Source: Candidatus Sulfidibacterium hydrothermale
Lineage (GTDB): Bacteria > Bacteroidota > Bacteroidia > Bacteroidales > F082
Direction: 5' to 3'
DNA: 64,000 nucleotides
Assembly: GCF_020149915.1 (NCBI RefSeq)
Contig: NZ_CP083760.1
Coordinates: forward strand, 1,364,001-1,428,000
Part shown: piece by piece, positions 43,200-51,836 of the stretch
Numbering within the stretch: position 1 is the stretch's first letter
Layout of the letters: each line of letters starts with the position of its first letter
Notes under the pieces: generated by a model
What the model saw: only the letters and a program-made list of their open reading frames with translations
What the model was told of the DNA's origin: nothing
The model's database searches: none
Made by a program: the position numbers and the translations under genes

Positions 43200-44156
43200 A
43201 TGAAGAAACCTTTACTTTTAATTATCGTTTTTTTGTTTGGGACTTTTTCCGTTTTTGCCCAAACAGCAGACACATTGGAAAATCCGGGCTTTGAAAGATG
43301 GGAAGTCCCCATTGGTCTCTCGGATAATAATCCTGAACCGGTTAACTGGAGTGGAATCAAAACCAGTGATAACAGTAGTGTAAATCCGTTGGCTCCGGTA
43401 AACTGGGCACGCTGCGATACTGCGCATAGTGGGAAATATTCCCTTAAGTTGTTTAATATTTCTTCTTTGGGGTTAGTAGCCACCGGAACCATGTCCAATG
43501 GTCGTTACCATACGGAGGTCAGTAATACCAAAAGCTATGTTTATACGGATACTGCAAATGCGTTATGGCATACGCGTTTTACAGCCCGTCCGGATAGTAT
43601 CGTCGGATGGTTTATGTGTAAACCGGTAAAAGGGGATCATGGCAATGTTCTGGCTATTTTGCATACCGGGTTTGCTGAAACGCCGCTTGTAAATGCGGAT
43701 TCTTCTACCTGGATTGCAAAGGCTTCTTTTGACTTGCCCGACACGGAAGTGGCAGAGTGGACGAGGTTTTCTGCTCCGTTCAAATATTACTCTGACAAAA
43801 CCCCCGAATTTATTCTGATTGTTCTTACCTCCGGCAATGGTGCTGATGCCCTGGCTGGTAGTGTGGCGTATTTTGATGATTTAGACGTGGTATTTAATTC
43901 TACCGGTATTCCGGTTCATCCCAAAGGCGATTTGCGGGTATATGCTTATAAAAAAGAAATTCATGTTCAGTTGGATCAGGTGCCACCCGGCTTGTACACA
44001 GTGAGAGTATTGAATATTCTCGGACGGGTGGAGTATTCTATTAAAATACAAAACGGAGAAAAGAAAATTATTCACACCAATCTTCCGGCCGGTATTTATT
44101 TGGTTCAGGCCGTACAGGGAAACAATAACATCGTGAAAAAGATCATGATTCGTTAA
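43200..44156 (+). CDS. Secreted T9SS cargo protein with PCMD-like domain
   Basis: Starts at ATG 43200 (MKKPLLLIIVFLFGTFSVFAQ); an upstream frame start at 43077 overlaps the previous gene. The 318-residue product has ENPGFERWEVPIG and HSGKYSLKLFN followed by a jelly-roll of the putative carbohydrate-metabolism (PCMD) type, with AYFDDLDVVFN closing it. The last ~75 residues (KGDLRVYAYKKEIHVQL...YTVRVLNILGRVEYSIKIQ...NLPAGIYLVQA...KKIMIR) form a type A T9SS C-terminal sorting domain. So it should be exported by T9SS and attached or released at the surface. It lies between the FadL-like and TonB receptor genes. Confidence 0.87.
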   Translation: MKKPLLLIIVFLFGTFSVFAQTADTLENPGFERWEVPIGLSDNNPEPVNWSGIKTSDNSSVNPLAPVNWARCDTAHSGKYSLKLFNISSLGLVATGTMSNGRYHTEVSNTKSYVYTDTANALWHTRFTARPDSIVGWFMCKPVKGDHGNVLAILHTGFAETPLVNADSSTWIAKASFDLPDTEVAEWTRFSAPFKYYSDKTPEFILIVLTSGNGADALAGSVAYFDDLDVVFNSTGIPVHPKGDLRVYAYKKEIHVQLDQVPPGLYTVRVLNILGRVEYSIKIQNGEKKIIHTNLPAGIYLVQAVQGNNNIVKKIMIR

Positions 44157-44170
44157 AGGTAAACTGGTTT

Positions 44171-46588
44171 ATGAAAAAAAGAAAGGGATGGCTTTTCTAT
44201 TTGGCAGGAATTTTATTCTTTTTTCCTTTGTTTTCCCGGGCACAAACCGGAACAATTACCGGAAGAGTGGTGGAAGCCGGAACGGGAACCAGTCTGATAG
44301 GAGCTAATATTTTTCTGAAGACAGATGTTTCCAAAGGAACTATTGCCGATTATAATGGTTTCTTTCGTCTTGTTTTACCTGTTGGCAAACATAATATTGA
44401 AATTTCCTATACCGGTATGGAACCGGTTTTTAAAACGGTTACGGTTCAACAAAACAAGGTTTTGCGTTTGGGAACCATTGCAATGAAACCCCGTAGTTAT
44501 ACGGTAAAAGAGTTGGTAGTCAGAGCCGGACAGTTTAATAAAAATGTGGAAGACCAGACGGTTTCTATTGAAGTGATGAAACCGAAGATTATCCAGGACC
44601 GGAATACCCGCAATATTTCTTCTATTCTGGATTTAACGCCGGGGGTGACTATTTTGGATCAGGAACCGCAAATTCGGGGGGGAAGCGGTTTTACGTACGG
44701 CGTAGGAGCCAAAGTGGCTGTTTTTGTAGACGGAATGCCCATTGCCAGTGCCGATGCCGGAAAACCGGACTGGTCATTTATCCCGGTAGAAGATATCCGG
44801 CAAATTGAAGTGGTCAAAGGCGCTTCTTCTGTCCTTTCCGGATCGTCGGCACTCAGCGGTGCCATCTATGTCCGGATGAAATATCCCGGTTTAAAACCGC
44901 ATACTTACATCAATACTTATTTTGGAACGTATTGCCGGCCGAATAAAATTATTGATAAATGGTGGAATGGTTTGGCTCCGATTACCGGTATCGGCTTTAG
45001 CCACTCGCAGCGCTTGGGTGACGGTTATACCGATTTGGTAGTGGGTGGAACCATGAGTTATGATCATGGATACGAAGGTCCTCCGAAAGTAACCCCGCCG
45101 GCAGTGGACTCATCGGATATCTCAAAAAGTGATATGGCCAACCGGCTGATGCGGTTTAATTTTAATCTGCGTCGCCGTTCTAAAAAAACAAAAGGCCTGA
45201 ATTTTGGTTTGAACGGAAACTTTATGTGGCAGAGAAAAGCTTCCGTTTTGGCGTGGCTCGATGATACGGCCGGCTTTTACAGAGGTTATCCCGGAGCCGT
45301 GTTACTCAACGACCTGTTCACTTTTTATGTGGATCCTTTTATAAATTATTATACCAAAAACGGTGCACGACATCAGTTTATCTCGCGAATTATGTATTCC
45401 AATTCACGGGCTAATCTCGGACAGTCAAACCGGTCGCTCATGATTTATAACAAATATGAGTTCCGGAAAAGATTGAAAAGATTATGGGATGTGGATTTGA
45501 TTACCGGTTTTGTAAGTGATTACAGCCGCTCAAGGGCTTCTATGTATTCCGGTTCGGGTTCTGATACCAATTTTTTGTGGAATCCGTCGTGGTATGCTGA
45601 AATGGAAAAAAAGATCGGGCGGGTAAATCTTTCTTTGGGTGTTCGTCTGGAATATTTTAATCTCAACAATAACATTACTAAATTCAAGCCCATCTTTCGT
45701 TTTGGTTCTTCCTTTCACATGGCCGAAGAAACCTATCTGCGGGCATCTATTGGCCAGGGATACCGTTTCCCGACCATTGCCGAACGGTATATCAAAACTA
45801 CCGTGGGAACCTTTGGCGTTTTTGATAATCCGGACCTGCAGCCTGAGTCAAGCTGGAATGCCGAGATTGGAATAAAGCAGGCATTTAAGCTGAGTAAATT
45901 TCGCGGATATGCCGATGTGGCTTTCTTTTATCAGGAGTATAAAAACACGGTGGAATATCTTTTCGGATTTTGGGATTCAACCTACACCTTTGCCATGGCG
46001 GGATTCAAGTTTGTAAATACTGGTGCTTCACGGGTTACCGGTGTGGATGTTTCTTTAACCGGCCAGGCTACATTCAATTCGCATGTTTCCATGACGGTAA
46101 TGGCAGGTTACACTTATGTGCGGCCTGTAGCACTGGAGCCGGATAAGGTTTTTGCCCACGATTATAATCCCGGCGGACAAACGGCTTTTTCATATAATAC
46201 CACCAGTGTGGATCCTGAATCGCGAATTTTGAAATACCGGTTTTTGCATACGGCTAAACTGGATATTGAACTGGATATCCGCCGGTTTGCCATCGGAACA
46301 TCCATGCGCTATTTTAGTAAGATTGTGAATCTGGATAAGGCCATTTTCGATTTTGAAGATGCCACGCTGGCCACAGGAGGTACTTTGCAGGCTATCCTGT
46401 ATCGAAATTATTACTATCATCATAACAACGGGAATATGATTTGGGATGTGCGGATGAGTTATGATTTGTCGAAACACAGCAAAATATCCTTATTGAGCAA
46501 CAATGTGACAAACCGCATGTATTCGCTTCGTCCACTTAAAGCAGAACCCCCGCGAACCATTACTTTTCGTTATAGCCTGAATCTGTAA
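44171..46588 (+). CDS. TonB-dependent receptor with carboxypeptidase-like N-domain
   Basis: An 805-residue outer-membrane receptor. Signal peptide to about residue 25 (FSRAQ), a CarboxypepD_reg-like domain (about 27-105: GTITGRVVEAGTGTSLIGAN), a plug (about 120-235: SSILDLTPGVTILDQEPQIR, FVDGMPIASADAG, IRQIEVVKGASSVLSGSSA) and a 22-strand barrel ending TFRYSLNL. It lacks SusC signatures and belongs to the single-component siderophore/vitamin/metal receptor group. It lies 14 bases after the T9SS cargo gene, so the two are probably cotranscribed. The stop is 2 bases from the convergent cyclophilin stop. Ligand unknown. Confidence 0.92.
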   Translation: MKKRKGWLFYLAGILFFFPLFSRAQTGTITGRVVEAGTGTSLIGANIFLKTDVSKGTIADYNGFFRLVLPVGKHNIEISYTGMEPVFKTVTVQQNKVLRLGTIAMKPRSYTVKELVVRAGQFNKNVEDQTVSIEVMKPKIIQDRNTRNISSILDLTPGVTILDQEPQIRGGSGFTYGVGAKVAVFVDGMPIASADAGKPDWSFIPVEDIRQIEVVKGASSVLSGSSALSGAIYVRMKYPGLKPHTYINTYFGTYCRPNKIIDKWWNGLAPITGIGFSHSQRLGDGYTDLVVGGTMSYDHGYEGPPKVTPPAVDSSDISKSDMANRLMRFNFNLRRRSKKTKGLNFGLNGNFMWQRKASVLAWLDDTAGFYRGYPGAVLLNDLFTFYVDPFINYYTKNGARHQFISRIMYSNSRANLGQSNRSLMIYNKYEFRKRLKRLWDVDLITGFVSDYSRSRASMYSGSGSDTNFLWNPSWYAEMEKKIGRVNLSLGVRLEYFNLNNNITKFKPIFRFGSSFHMAEETYLRASIGQGYRFPTIAERYIKTTVGTFGVFDNPDLQPESSWNAEIGIKQAFKLSKFRGYADVAFFYQEYKNTVEYLFGFWDSTYTFAMAGFKFVNTGASRVTGVDVSLTGQATFNSHVSMTVMAGYTYVRPVALEPDKVFAHDYNPGGQTAFSYNTTSVDPESRILKYRFLHTAKLDIELDIRRFAIGTSMRYFSKIVNLDKAIFDFEDATLATGGTLQAILYRNYYYHHNNGNMIWDVRMSYDLSKHSKISLLSNNVTNRMYSLRPLKAEPPRTITFRYSLNL

Positions 46589-46590
46589 AT

Positions 46591-47229
46591 TTATTTGGGC
46601 TCAATCAGATACATGGTGTCGATTTTTACCGGCGGAACCAGTAACTGGTGATCGGTAGGTTGCTGTTGTATTTTTTTTACCACATCCATTCCTTTGATTA
46701 CCCGGCCAAAAGCAGCAAATCCTTGTCCGTCAGGATTGCGTTTCCCGCCATAGTCCAGTTCGGGTTGTTTTCCGATGCAAATAAAAAACTCGCTGGTAGC
46801 CGAATTGGGTTCGTTTCGGGCCATCGAAAGGGTGCCATTCAGGTGATGGATGCCGGTTTGTTTAGTGGTTTCCAGCTTGATAGGGGGCATCATGGCCTCG
46901 ATGTCTTTAAATAATCCCCCTTGAATAACTTCGATTTTTACTTTCTTCTTAGGCTGGTTTTTCAGGGTAACTGCACGGTAAAAAACCGCATCGTGGTATT
47001 TGCCCAGCCGGATGTATTTTTCAAAATTCGCTACGGTAATCGGCGCTTTTTTAGGATAGAGTTCAGCTACAATTTTCCCGAAACGGGTTTTCATGACCAC
47101 CAAAGGATGTGTCTGTTTTTTGACTTTTTCTGTTTTTTGCTTTTTTCCGGTTTGCTTTTCCCCCGTGGAATGACAAGCAGTTAAAACACCAACGAGAACA
47201 GCCAAAGAAATAATGACGATTTTTTTCAT
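46591..47229 (-). CDS. Cyclophilin-type peptidyl-prolyl isomerase lipoprotein
   Basis: Proline isomerase acting on exported proteins. Lipoprotein signal with Cys19 (VLTAC) then a lysine-rich linker. The cyclophilin domain (about 42-212) has VFYRAVTL with the catalytic Arg, IEVIQGGLF, GTLSMARNEPNSATSEFFICI and GFAAFGRVIKGMDVVKKI. An insertion between FYRA and QGG (KNQPKKKVKIE) is longer than usual. Complete at 212 residues. It converges on the TonB receptor gene and has its own promoter. Confidence 0.9.
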   Translation of the reverse strand: MKKIVIISLAVLVGVLTACHSTGEKQTGKKQKTEKVKKQTHPLVVMKTRFGKIVAELYPKKAPITVANFEKYIRLGKYHDAVFYRAVTLKNQPKKKVKIEVIQGGLFKDIEAMMPPIKLETTKQTGIHHLNGTLSMARNEPNSATSEFFICIGKQPELDYGGKRNPDGQGFAAFGRVIKGMDVVKKIQQQPTDHQLLVPPVKIDTMYLIEPK

Positions 47230-47248
47230 GAGAATGATTTTATCTGGT

Positions 47249-47256
47249 CAAAAATA
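47249..47256 (-). promoter_or_regulatory. Putative -7 box (TATTTTTG) of the cyclophilin gene
   Basis: Minus-strand TATTTTTG fits TAnnTTTG and lies 19 bases before the start codon. Confidence 0.4.
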
Positions 47257-47347
47257 ATAATTTTTTATCTCCCGGGTTACCGGAGAATGTACCGGTAACG
47301 GGGGAAATATCTGAGTGGACAATGCCAAAGTCATAAATTATTTAGTG

Positions 47348-47355
47348 TACTTTTG
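47348..47355 (+). promoter_or_regulatory. Putative -7 box (TACTTTTG) of the PPDK-N protein gene
   Basis: TACTTTTG fits TAnnTTTG and lies 17 bases before the ATG at 47373. The same octamer, equally close to the start, precedes the M28-family gene at 15343. Confidence 0.45.
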
Positions 47356-47372
47356 TAAAAAAATATTTTGTC

Positions 47373-50300
47373 ATGACTGTGAATAAGTCGTTGAGATACA
47401 TGAATTTGCTGGAAGTAATGAATAAAGTCAATCACATTACCCGGCAAAACAGGGATGTGGACAGTACGTTAAAACATGTGGTGGAACTCCTTTCGGAACA
47501 GGAAGATCTGGCTCATTTTGACTTTTTCCGGATTATTTACGGCGATCGGGAGTATTTTGTCAAAGGAAAAAACAAAGTAGAAGGAACGGCCGTTTGTGAT
47601 GACAAATATTTTGTAACCCATTCCGGAAAAAAATGTGCAATTCACTATTGTACACGAAAGGAAGATGCCACGGATGAGAATTTCAGAAAAAATCAGGAGT
47701 ATTTCCTGAATAGCCTGACCAACATTTTACGGCGTTATCTGAACAAACAGGAACGTGTTCAGCATCCGGAGTGGCAGGAGGCCGATAAAAAAGAAAAAGA
47801 ACAGGCCAAAAAAGGAATTATCAGTAGCCGTTTTCTGCAGCGGTTTTTGAATAAAAACACCCATACCCGCGATGTGTATCATGACCTGATGCCTTTTAAG
47901 GTCAAGGAAATTCTGTTAATTTCCAGTTTGTATGATGCCTATGCCATTGAACGGGAAGGCCGTTTTTCGGAACACATGCTGGGGCAGTATGGTCAGCTGA
48001 ACCTGACTTCCATTCCGCGTATTACCGGTGCCTCCACAGTAGAACAGGCTTTCGATTTGCTGAAAAGAAGACATTTTGACCAGATCATTTACATGGTGGG
48101 AGTGGATAAAAAAACACCGGTAACCGCCAGCAAGCGGATTAAAGAAAAATATCCGTATATCCCCATTTTCCTGTTGCTGAACAACAACAGTGATGTGGAA
48201 TATTTTAAAAGTGAACAGACCAAACTGCGGTTTATCGACCGGATTTTTGCTTGGAACGGCGATAGTAATATTTTCTTCTCTATGATCAAACTGCTTGAAG
48301 ATCATATGAATGTGGAAAATGATACCCGCCGGGGAAAAGTGCGGGTAATATTACTGGCCGAAGATTCTCCCATTTACTCGTCGCGGTACCTTTCATTCTT
48401 GTATCGTGTGCTGATGGAGCAAACCAAGCGCATTATTGACGATGTAAGTACGGATGAGTTGTATAAAGTGTTGCGCATGCGGGCCCGGCCGAAAATTTTA
48501 TTTGCCCCTACCTTTGAACAGGCGGTGGATATCATTGATAAATACAAAGATTACCTGCTTTGTCTGATTACGGATGTGAAGTATGAACGGCACGGGAAAA
48601 TTAATGACAATGCCGGTGTGGAACTGTTAGCTTATGCCCGGAAAGAACTGAAAAACCTGCCTGTGATCATGCAATCGGCTGATCCTGCTTATGCGGAAGT
48701 TGCTAAAAAATATCATTCGCTTTTTATTGATAAAAATTCGGAAACCCTTTACGAAGATTTTCAGGATTTTATTACGAACTATCTTGGCTTTGGCGATTTT
48801 GTTTTTAAAGACAGCAAAGGCAATGCCATAGCGCGGGCAGCCAATATCCGCGAATTTGAAGAGCAGTTGCATAAGATTCCGGACGATTCTTTGATTTTTC
48901 ATGCCAGCCGGAACCACTTTTCCATGTGGCTGATGGCACGACAGGAAATTAAAGCGGCCAATTTTATTAATCCCAAAAAAGTATCCGATTATAAAAGTGT
49001 ACAGGCCTTGCGTGAAGCGTTGATTAAGATGATCCGCGAACACCGCGATGAAGCCGAATCGGGCAACCTGATTCCTTTTGAGCCGGAAATGACCATCAAT
49101 CCGGAAAACCTTTATACGCTTTCCGAAGGCTCTCTTGGCGGAAAAGGACGTGGACTGGCGTTTATTAATGCGCTGATTCATAATTTTAATTTCTCGCGTT
49201 ATGTTTCGGATATACACATAAAAACGCCGGTTACTTTTATTATCGGTACCAAAGAATTTGAAGAATTCATCAATAAAAACCAGCTGAATAAACTGGCGCT
49301 TTTTGAGAAAGATACCCGGAAGATAAAAGAGGCTTTTCTGAATACGGAACTTTCGGAAGATCTGTCGGAAAAACTGGCGGCTATCCTGCGTCATATCAAA
49401 AATCCGGTAGCGGTGCGTTCGTCCAGCCTTTTTGAAGATTCGCTGACCTTGCCGTTTGCCGGGATTTTCGAAACCTACATTTTACCCAACAGTCACGAAA
49501 ACTTTATTGTTCGCCATAAACAATTGTGCGATGCGGTAAAATTGGTGTATGCATCGTTATATTCCACTATATCAAAAGATTATGTAAAAGCTATTAACTA
49601 TAAACTGGAAGATGAACGGATGGCAGTGGTGATAGAAGAAGTGGTAGGAAACCGGTATGACGATCTTTATTATCCGCATATCAGCGGCGTAGCCCAGTCG
49701 TACAATTACTATCCTTTTGCACACATGAAACCGGAAGAAGGTTTTGCCATTGCTGCCGTGGGATTGGGGAAATATGTGGTGGAAGGAAACCGGGCTTACC
49801 GTTTTTCGCCCAAGTATCCGGGAGTGGAAATCAATTCGCCAAAAGATCAGTTCAAGAGCTCACAGGTGAATTTTTATGCCGTAGATCTGAATAAAAAGGA
49901 TCTGGATCTGATGGAAGGTGAAGATGCCGGACTGACGCTGGAAGACATCAGTGTGGCCGAAAGACAGGGAACATTAAAGCATTGTGCATCGGTGTACAAC
50001 CCGGATAATGATACCATTTATCCGGGGTTGACCAAACCGGGGCCCCGGATTGTGAATTTTGCCAATATTTTGAAGTATAATTATATCCCTTTGGCAAAAA
50101 CGCTTAGCGTGCTGCTTGAGCTGGGCAAAGAAGCCATGGGAACGGCAGTGGAAATGGAGTATGCCGTTGATCTGAACAAAGATAAAGAGGGAAAAGCAAC
50201 ATTCTATATTTTGCAGATCAAACCGCTGATTTCGCAAAATGTGGATTTTGAAGCGGATATGGATAAAGTGGATCCCAAAGATATTTTACTGTTTACCAAA

Positions 50301-50783
50301 ACCGGAATGGGAAACGGATTTTATGAAAATATACAAGATGTAATTTATGTCGTTCCCAAAAAGTTTGATAAAACCCAAACCGAAGAGATGGCCCTGGAAG
50401 CCGAACGGTTTAACGAAAAAATGATGGAGAGTGGGAAACAGTATATTTTGATTGGTCCCGGACGCTGGGGAACACGTGACAAGTGGATTGGCATTCCGGT
50501 GCGGTGGGCGCAGATTTCCAATGCCCGTGTTGTGGTGGAAACCAGTTTGCATAATTTCCCGCTGGATGCCTCTTCCGGTTCTCATTTTTTCCATAATGTA
50601 ACCAGCATGAATGTGGGATATTTTACCATTCAGCACGACAGGGAAGAAAATATCCTGAATTATGAAATGTTGGATGAGCAGGAAATCGTTGAAGAGGGGG
50701 CTTTTTTTCGGCATGTTCGCTTTAAGTCGCCGCTGAAAGTAAAAATGGATGGCCGGAACCGGATTTATGTGATTCACCGGTAA
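47373..50783 (+). CDS. Receiver-like/PPDK N-terminal (PEP/pyruvate-binding) domain protein
   Basis: A 1136-residue protein of unknown role. Residues 1-170 are helical with no known motif. Two receiver-like folds follow: about 175-315 (KEILLISSLYDAYAIEREG), lacking a clear acceptor, and about 320-465 (VRVILLAEDSP, with Asp in LCLITDVKYERHG). From about 580 to 960 comes a PPDK N-terminal ATP-grasp domain (SEGSLGGKGRGLAF, PVAVRSSSLFEDS, FAGIFETYIL), and the C-terminus has LIGPGRWGTRDKWIGIPV. The phosphohistidine and PEP/pyruvate-binding domains of PEP synthase are absent, so it cannot be a complete PEP synthase. Related proteins occur across Bacteroidota. It may be a phosphotransfer regulator or an ATP-grasp enzyme with an unknown acceptor. 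Confidence 0.82.
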   Translation: MTVNKSLRYMNLLEVMNKVNHITRQNRDVDSTLKHVVELLSEQEDLAHFDFFRIIYGDREYFVKGKNKVEGTAVCDDKYFVTHSGKKCAIHYCTRKEDATDENFRKNQEYFLNSLTNILRRYLNKQERVQHPEWQEADKKEKEQAKKGIISSRFLQRFLNKNTHTRDVYHDLMPFKVKEILLISSLYDAYAIEREGRFSEHMLGQYGQLNLTSIPRITGASTVEQAFDLLKRRHFDQIIYMVGVDKKTPVTASKRIKEKYPYIPIFLLLNNNSDVEYFKSEQTKLRFIDRIFAWNGDSNIFFSMIKLLEDHMNVENDTRRGKVRVILLAEDSPIYSSRYLSFLYRVLMEQTKRIIDDVSTDELYKVLRMRARPKILFAPTFEQAVDIIDKYKDYLLCLITDVKYERHGKINDNAGVELLAYARKELKNLPVIMQSADPAYAEVAKKYHSLFIDKNSETLYEDFQDFITNYLGFGDFVFKDSKGNAIARAANIREFEEQLHKIPDDSLIFHASRNHFSMWLMARQEIKAANFINPKKVSDYKSVQALREALIKMIREHRDEAESGNLIPFEPEMTINPENLYTLSEGSLGGKGRGLAFINALIHNFNFSRYVSDIHIKTPVTFIIGTKEFEEFINKNQLNKLALFEKDTRKIKEAFLNTELSEDLSEKLAAILRHIKNPVAVRSSSLFEDSLTLPFAGIFETYILPNSHENFIVRHKQLCDAVKLVYASLYSTISKDYVKAINYKLEDERMAVVIEEVVGNRYDDLYYPHISGVAQSYNYYPFAHMKPEEGFAIAAVGLGKYVVEGNRAYRFSPKYPGVEINSPKDQFKSSQVNFYAVDLNKKDLDLMEGEDAGLTLEDISVAERQGTLKHCASVYNPDNDTIYPGLTKPGPRIVNFANILKYNYIPLAKTLSVLLELGKEAMGTAVEMEYAVDLNKDKEGKATFYILQIKPLISQNVDFEADMDKVDPKDILLFTKTGMGNGFYENIQDVIYVVPKKFDKTQTEEMALEAERFNEKMMESGKQYILIGPGRWGTRDKWIGIPVRWAQISNARVVVETSLHNFPLDASSGSHFFHNVTSMNVGYFTIQHDREENILNYEMLDEQEIVEEGAFFRHVRFKSPLKVKMDGRNRIYVIHR

Positions 50784-50950
50784 AAGATTCCATGCTCTTT
50801 TTTGCCTCTTTTTGGCGAGCCGAAAAGGAAAAATGCTCACATTCAAACATATTGGATTAGATTGAATATAAATTGATTCCGTAATTATCAGATTTTCTGC
50901 AATTTGTTAAAAACAAACAATATAAAATCATTCTATGCGGCCTAATTTTC

Positions 50951-50958
50951 TAAATTTG
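50951..50958 (+). promoter_or_regulatory. Putative -7 box (TAAATTTG) of the nfnAB-like operon
   Basis: TAAATTTG fits TAnnTTTG and lies 42 bases before the ATG at 51000. Confidence 0.4.
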
Positions 50959-50999
50959 CGCCTCAAAAAACAGATTACTAATGAACTAATTAAGATATT

Positions 51000-51836
51000 A
51001 TGAACAAAATCATTTCAAAGGAGTTCTTCTCGGAAAATGTGGCAAAAATCGTTCTGGAAGCTCCTGATATCGCAAAATCCCGTAAAGCCGGACACTTTGT
51101 AATTATCCGGCTGGATGAAAAAGGGGAAAGAATTCCGTTAACCATTGCTGATGGTGATCCGGAAAAAGGTACCATTACATTGGTCGTGCAAAAAGTGGGA
51201 GTTACTTCCGCTAAATTGCTGGCAATGAAAGAAGGAGATGAAATTTTAGATGTGGTTGGCCCACTCGGACATCCGACACACATCGAAAAATTTGGTACCG
51301 TTTTATGTGCAGGTGGTGGTGTAGGTGTTGCTCCTATGTTGCCTATTATTAAAGCATTGCATGAAGCCGGTAACAAAGTGATTTCGGTACTCGCCGGACG
51401 GACCAAAGAGTTGGTAATCCTTGAAGATGAAGTGAAAAAATATTCTGATGAGGTGATTATCATGACCGATGATGGTTCTTATGGTAAAAAAGGATTGGTA
51501 ACTGCCGGGATGGAAGAAGTCATCCAGCGTGAAAAAGTGGATAAAGCTTTTGTAATTGGTCCGGCCATCATGATGAAATTTGGTAGCCTGACGACCAAAA
51601 AATACAACATCCCGACTGATGTAAGTTTGAATACCATTATGGTGGACGGTACGGGCATGTGTGGCGCCTGCCGTGTTTCCATTGGCGGAAAAACCAAGTT
51701 TGTTTGTGTTGATGGCCCCGAATTTGACGCCTTCCAGGTAAACTGGGATGAAATGATGATGCGTATGGGCGCTTACAAAACACAGGAACACGAAGCTTAC
51801 GAAAAATATTTAAAAACCGTTGAAACTGTTGGATAA
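51000..51836 (+). CDS. NfnA/SudB-like FAD- and 2Fe-2S-binding oxidoreductase subunit
   Basis: FNR-type flavoprotein subunit that, with the next gene product, forms an NADH-dependent ferredoxin:NADP oxidoreductase (Nfn) or the related sulfide dehydrogenase. FAD is bound by the N-terminal barrel (GHFVIIRLDEKGERIPLTIAD), NAD(P)H by CAGGGVGVAPMLPI. Near the C-terminus DGTGMCGACRVSIGG and KFVCVDGPEFD give three Cys and an Asp, the unusual ligand set of the NfnA 2Fe-2S cluster. PyrK is the nearest relative, so it could also serve a DHOD-like partner. Its stop shares a base with the next start (TAATG). 278 residues, normal. Confidence 0.9.
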   Translation: MNKIISKEFFSENVAKIVLEAPDIAKSRKAGHFVIIRLDEKGERIPLTIADGDPEKGTITLVVQKVGVTSAKLLAMKEGDEILDVVGPLGHPTHIEKFGTVLCAGGGVGVAPMLPIIKALHEAGNKVISVLAGRTKELVILEDEVKKYSDEVIIMTDDGSYGKKGLVTAGMEEVIQREKVDKAFVIGPAIMMKFGSLTTKKYNIPTDVSLNTIMVDGTGMCGACRVSIGGKTKFVCVDGPEFDAFQVNWDEMMMRMGAYKTQEHEAYEKYLKTVETVG

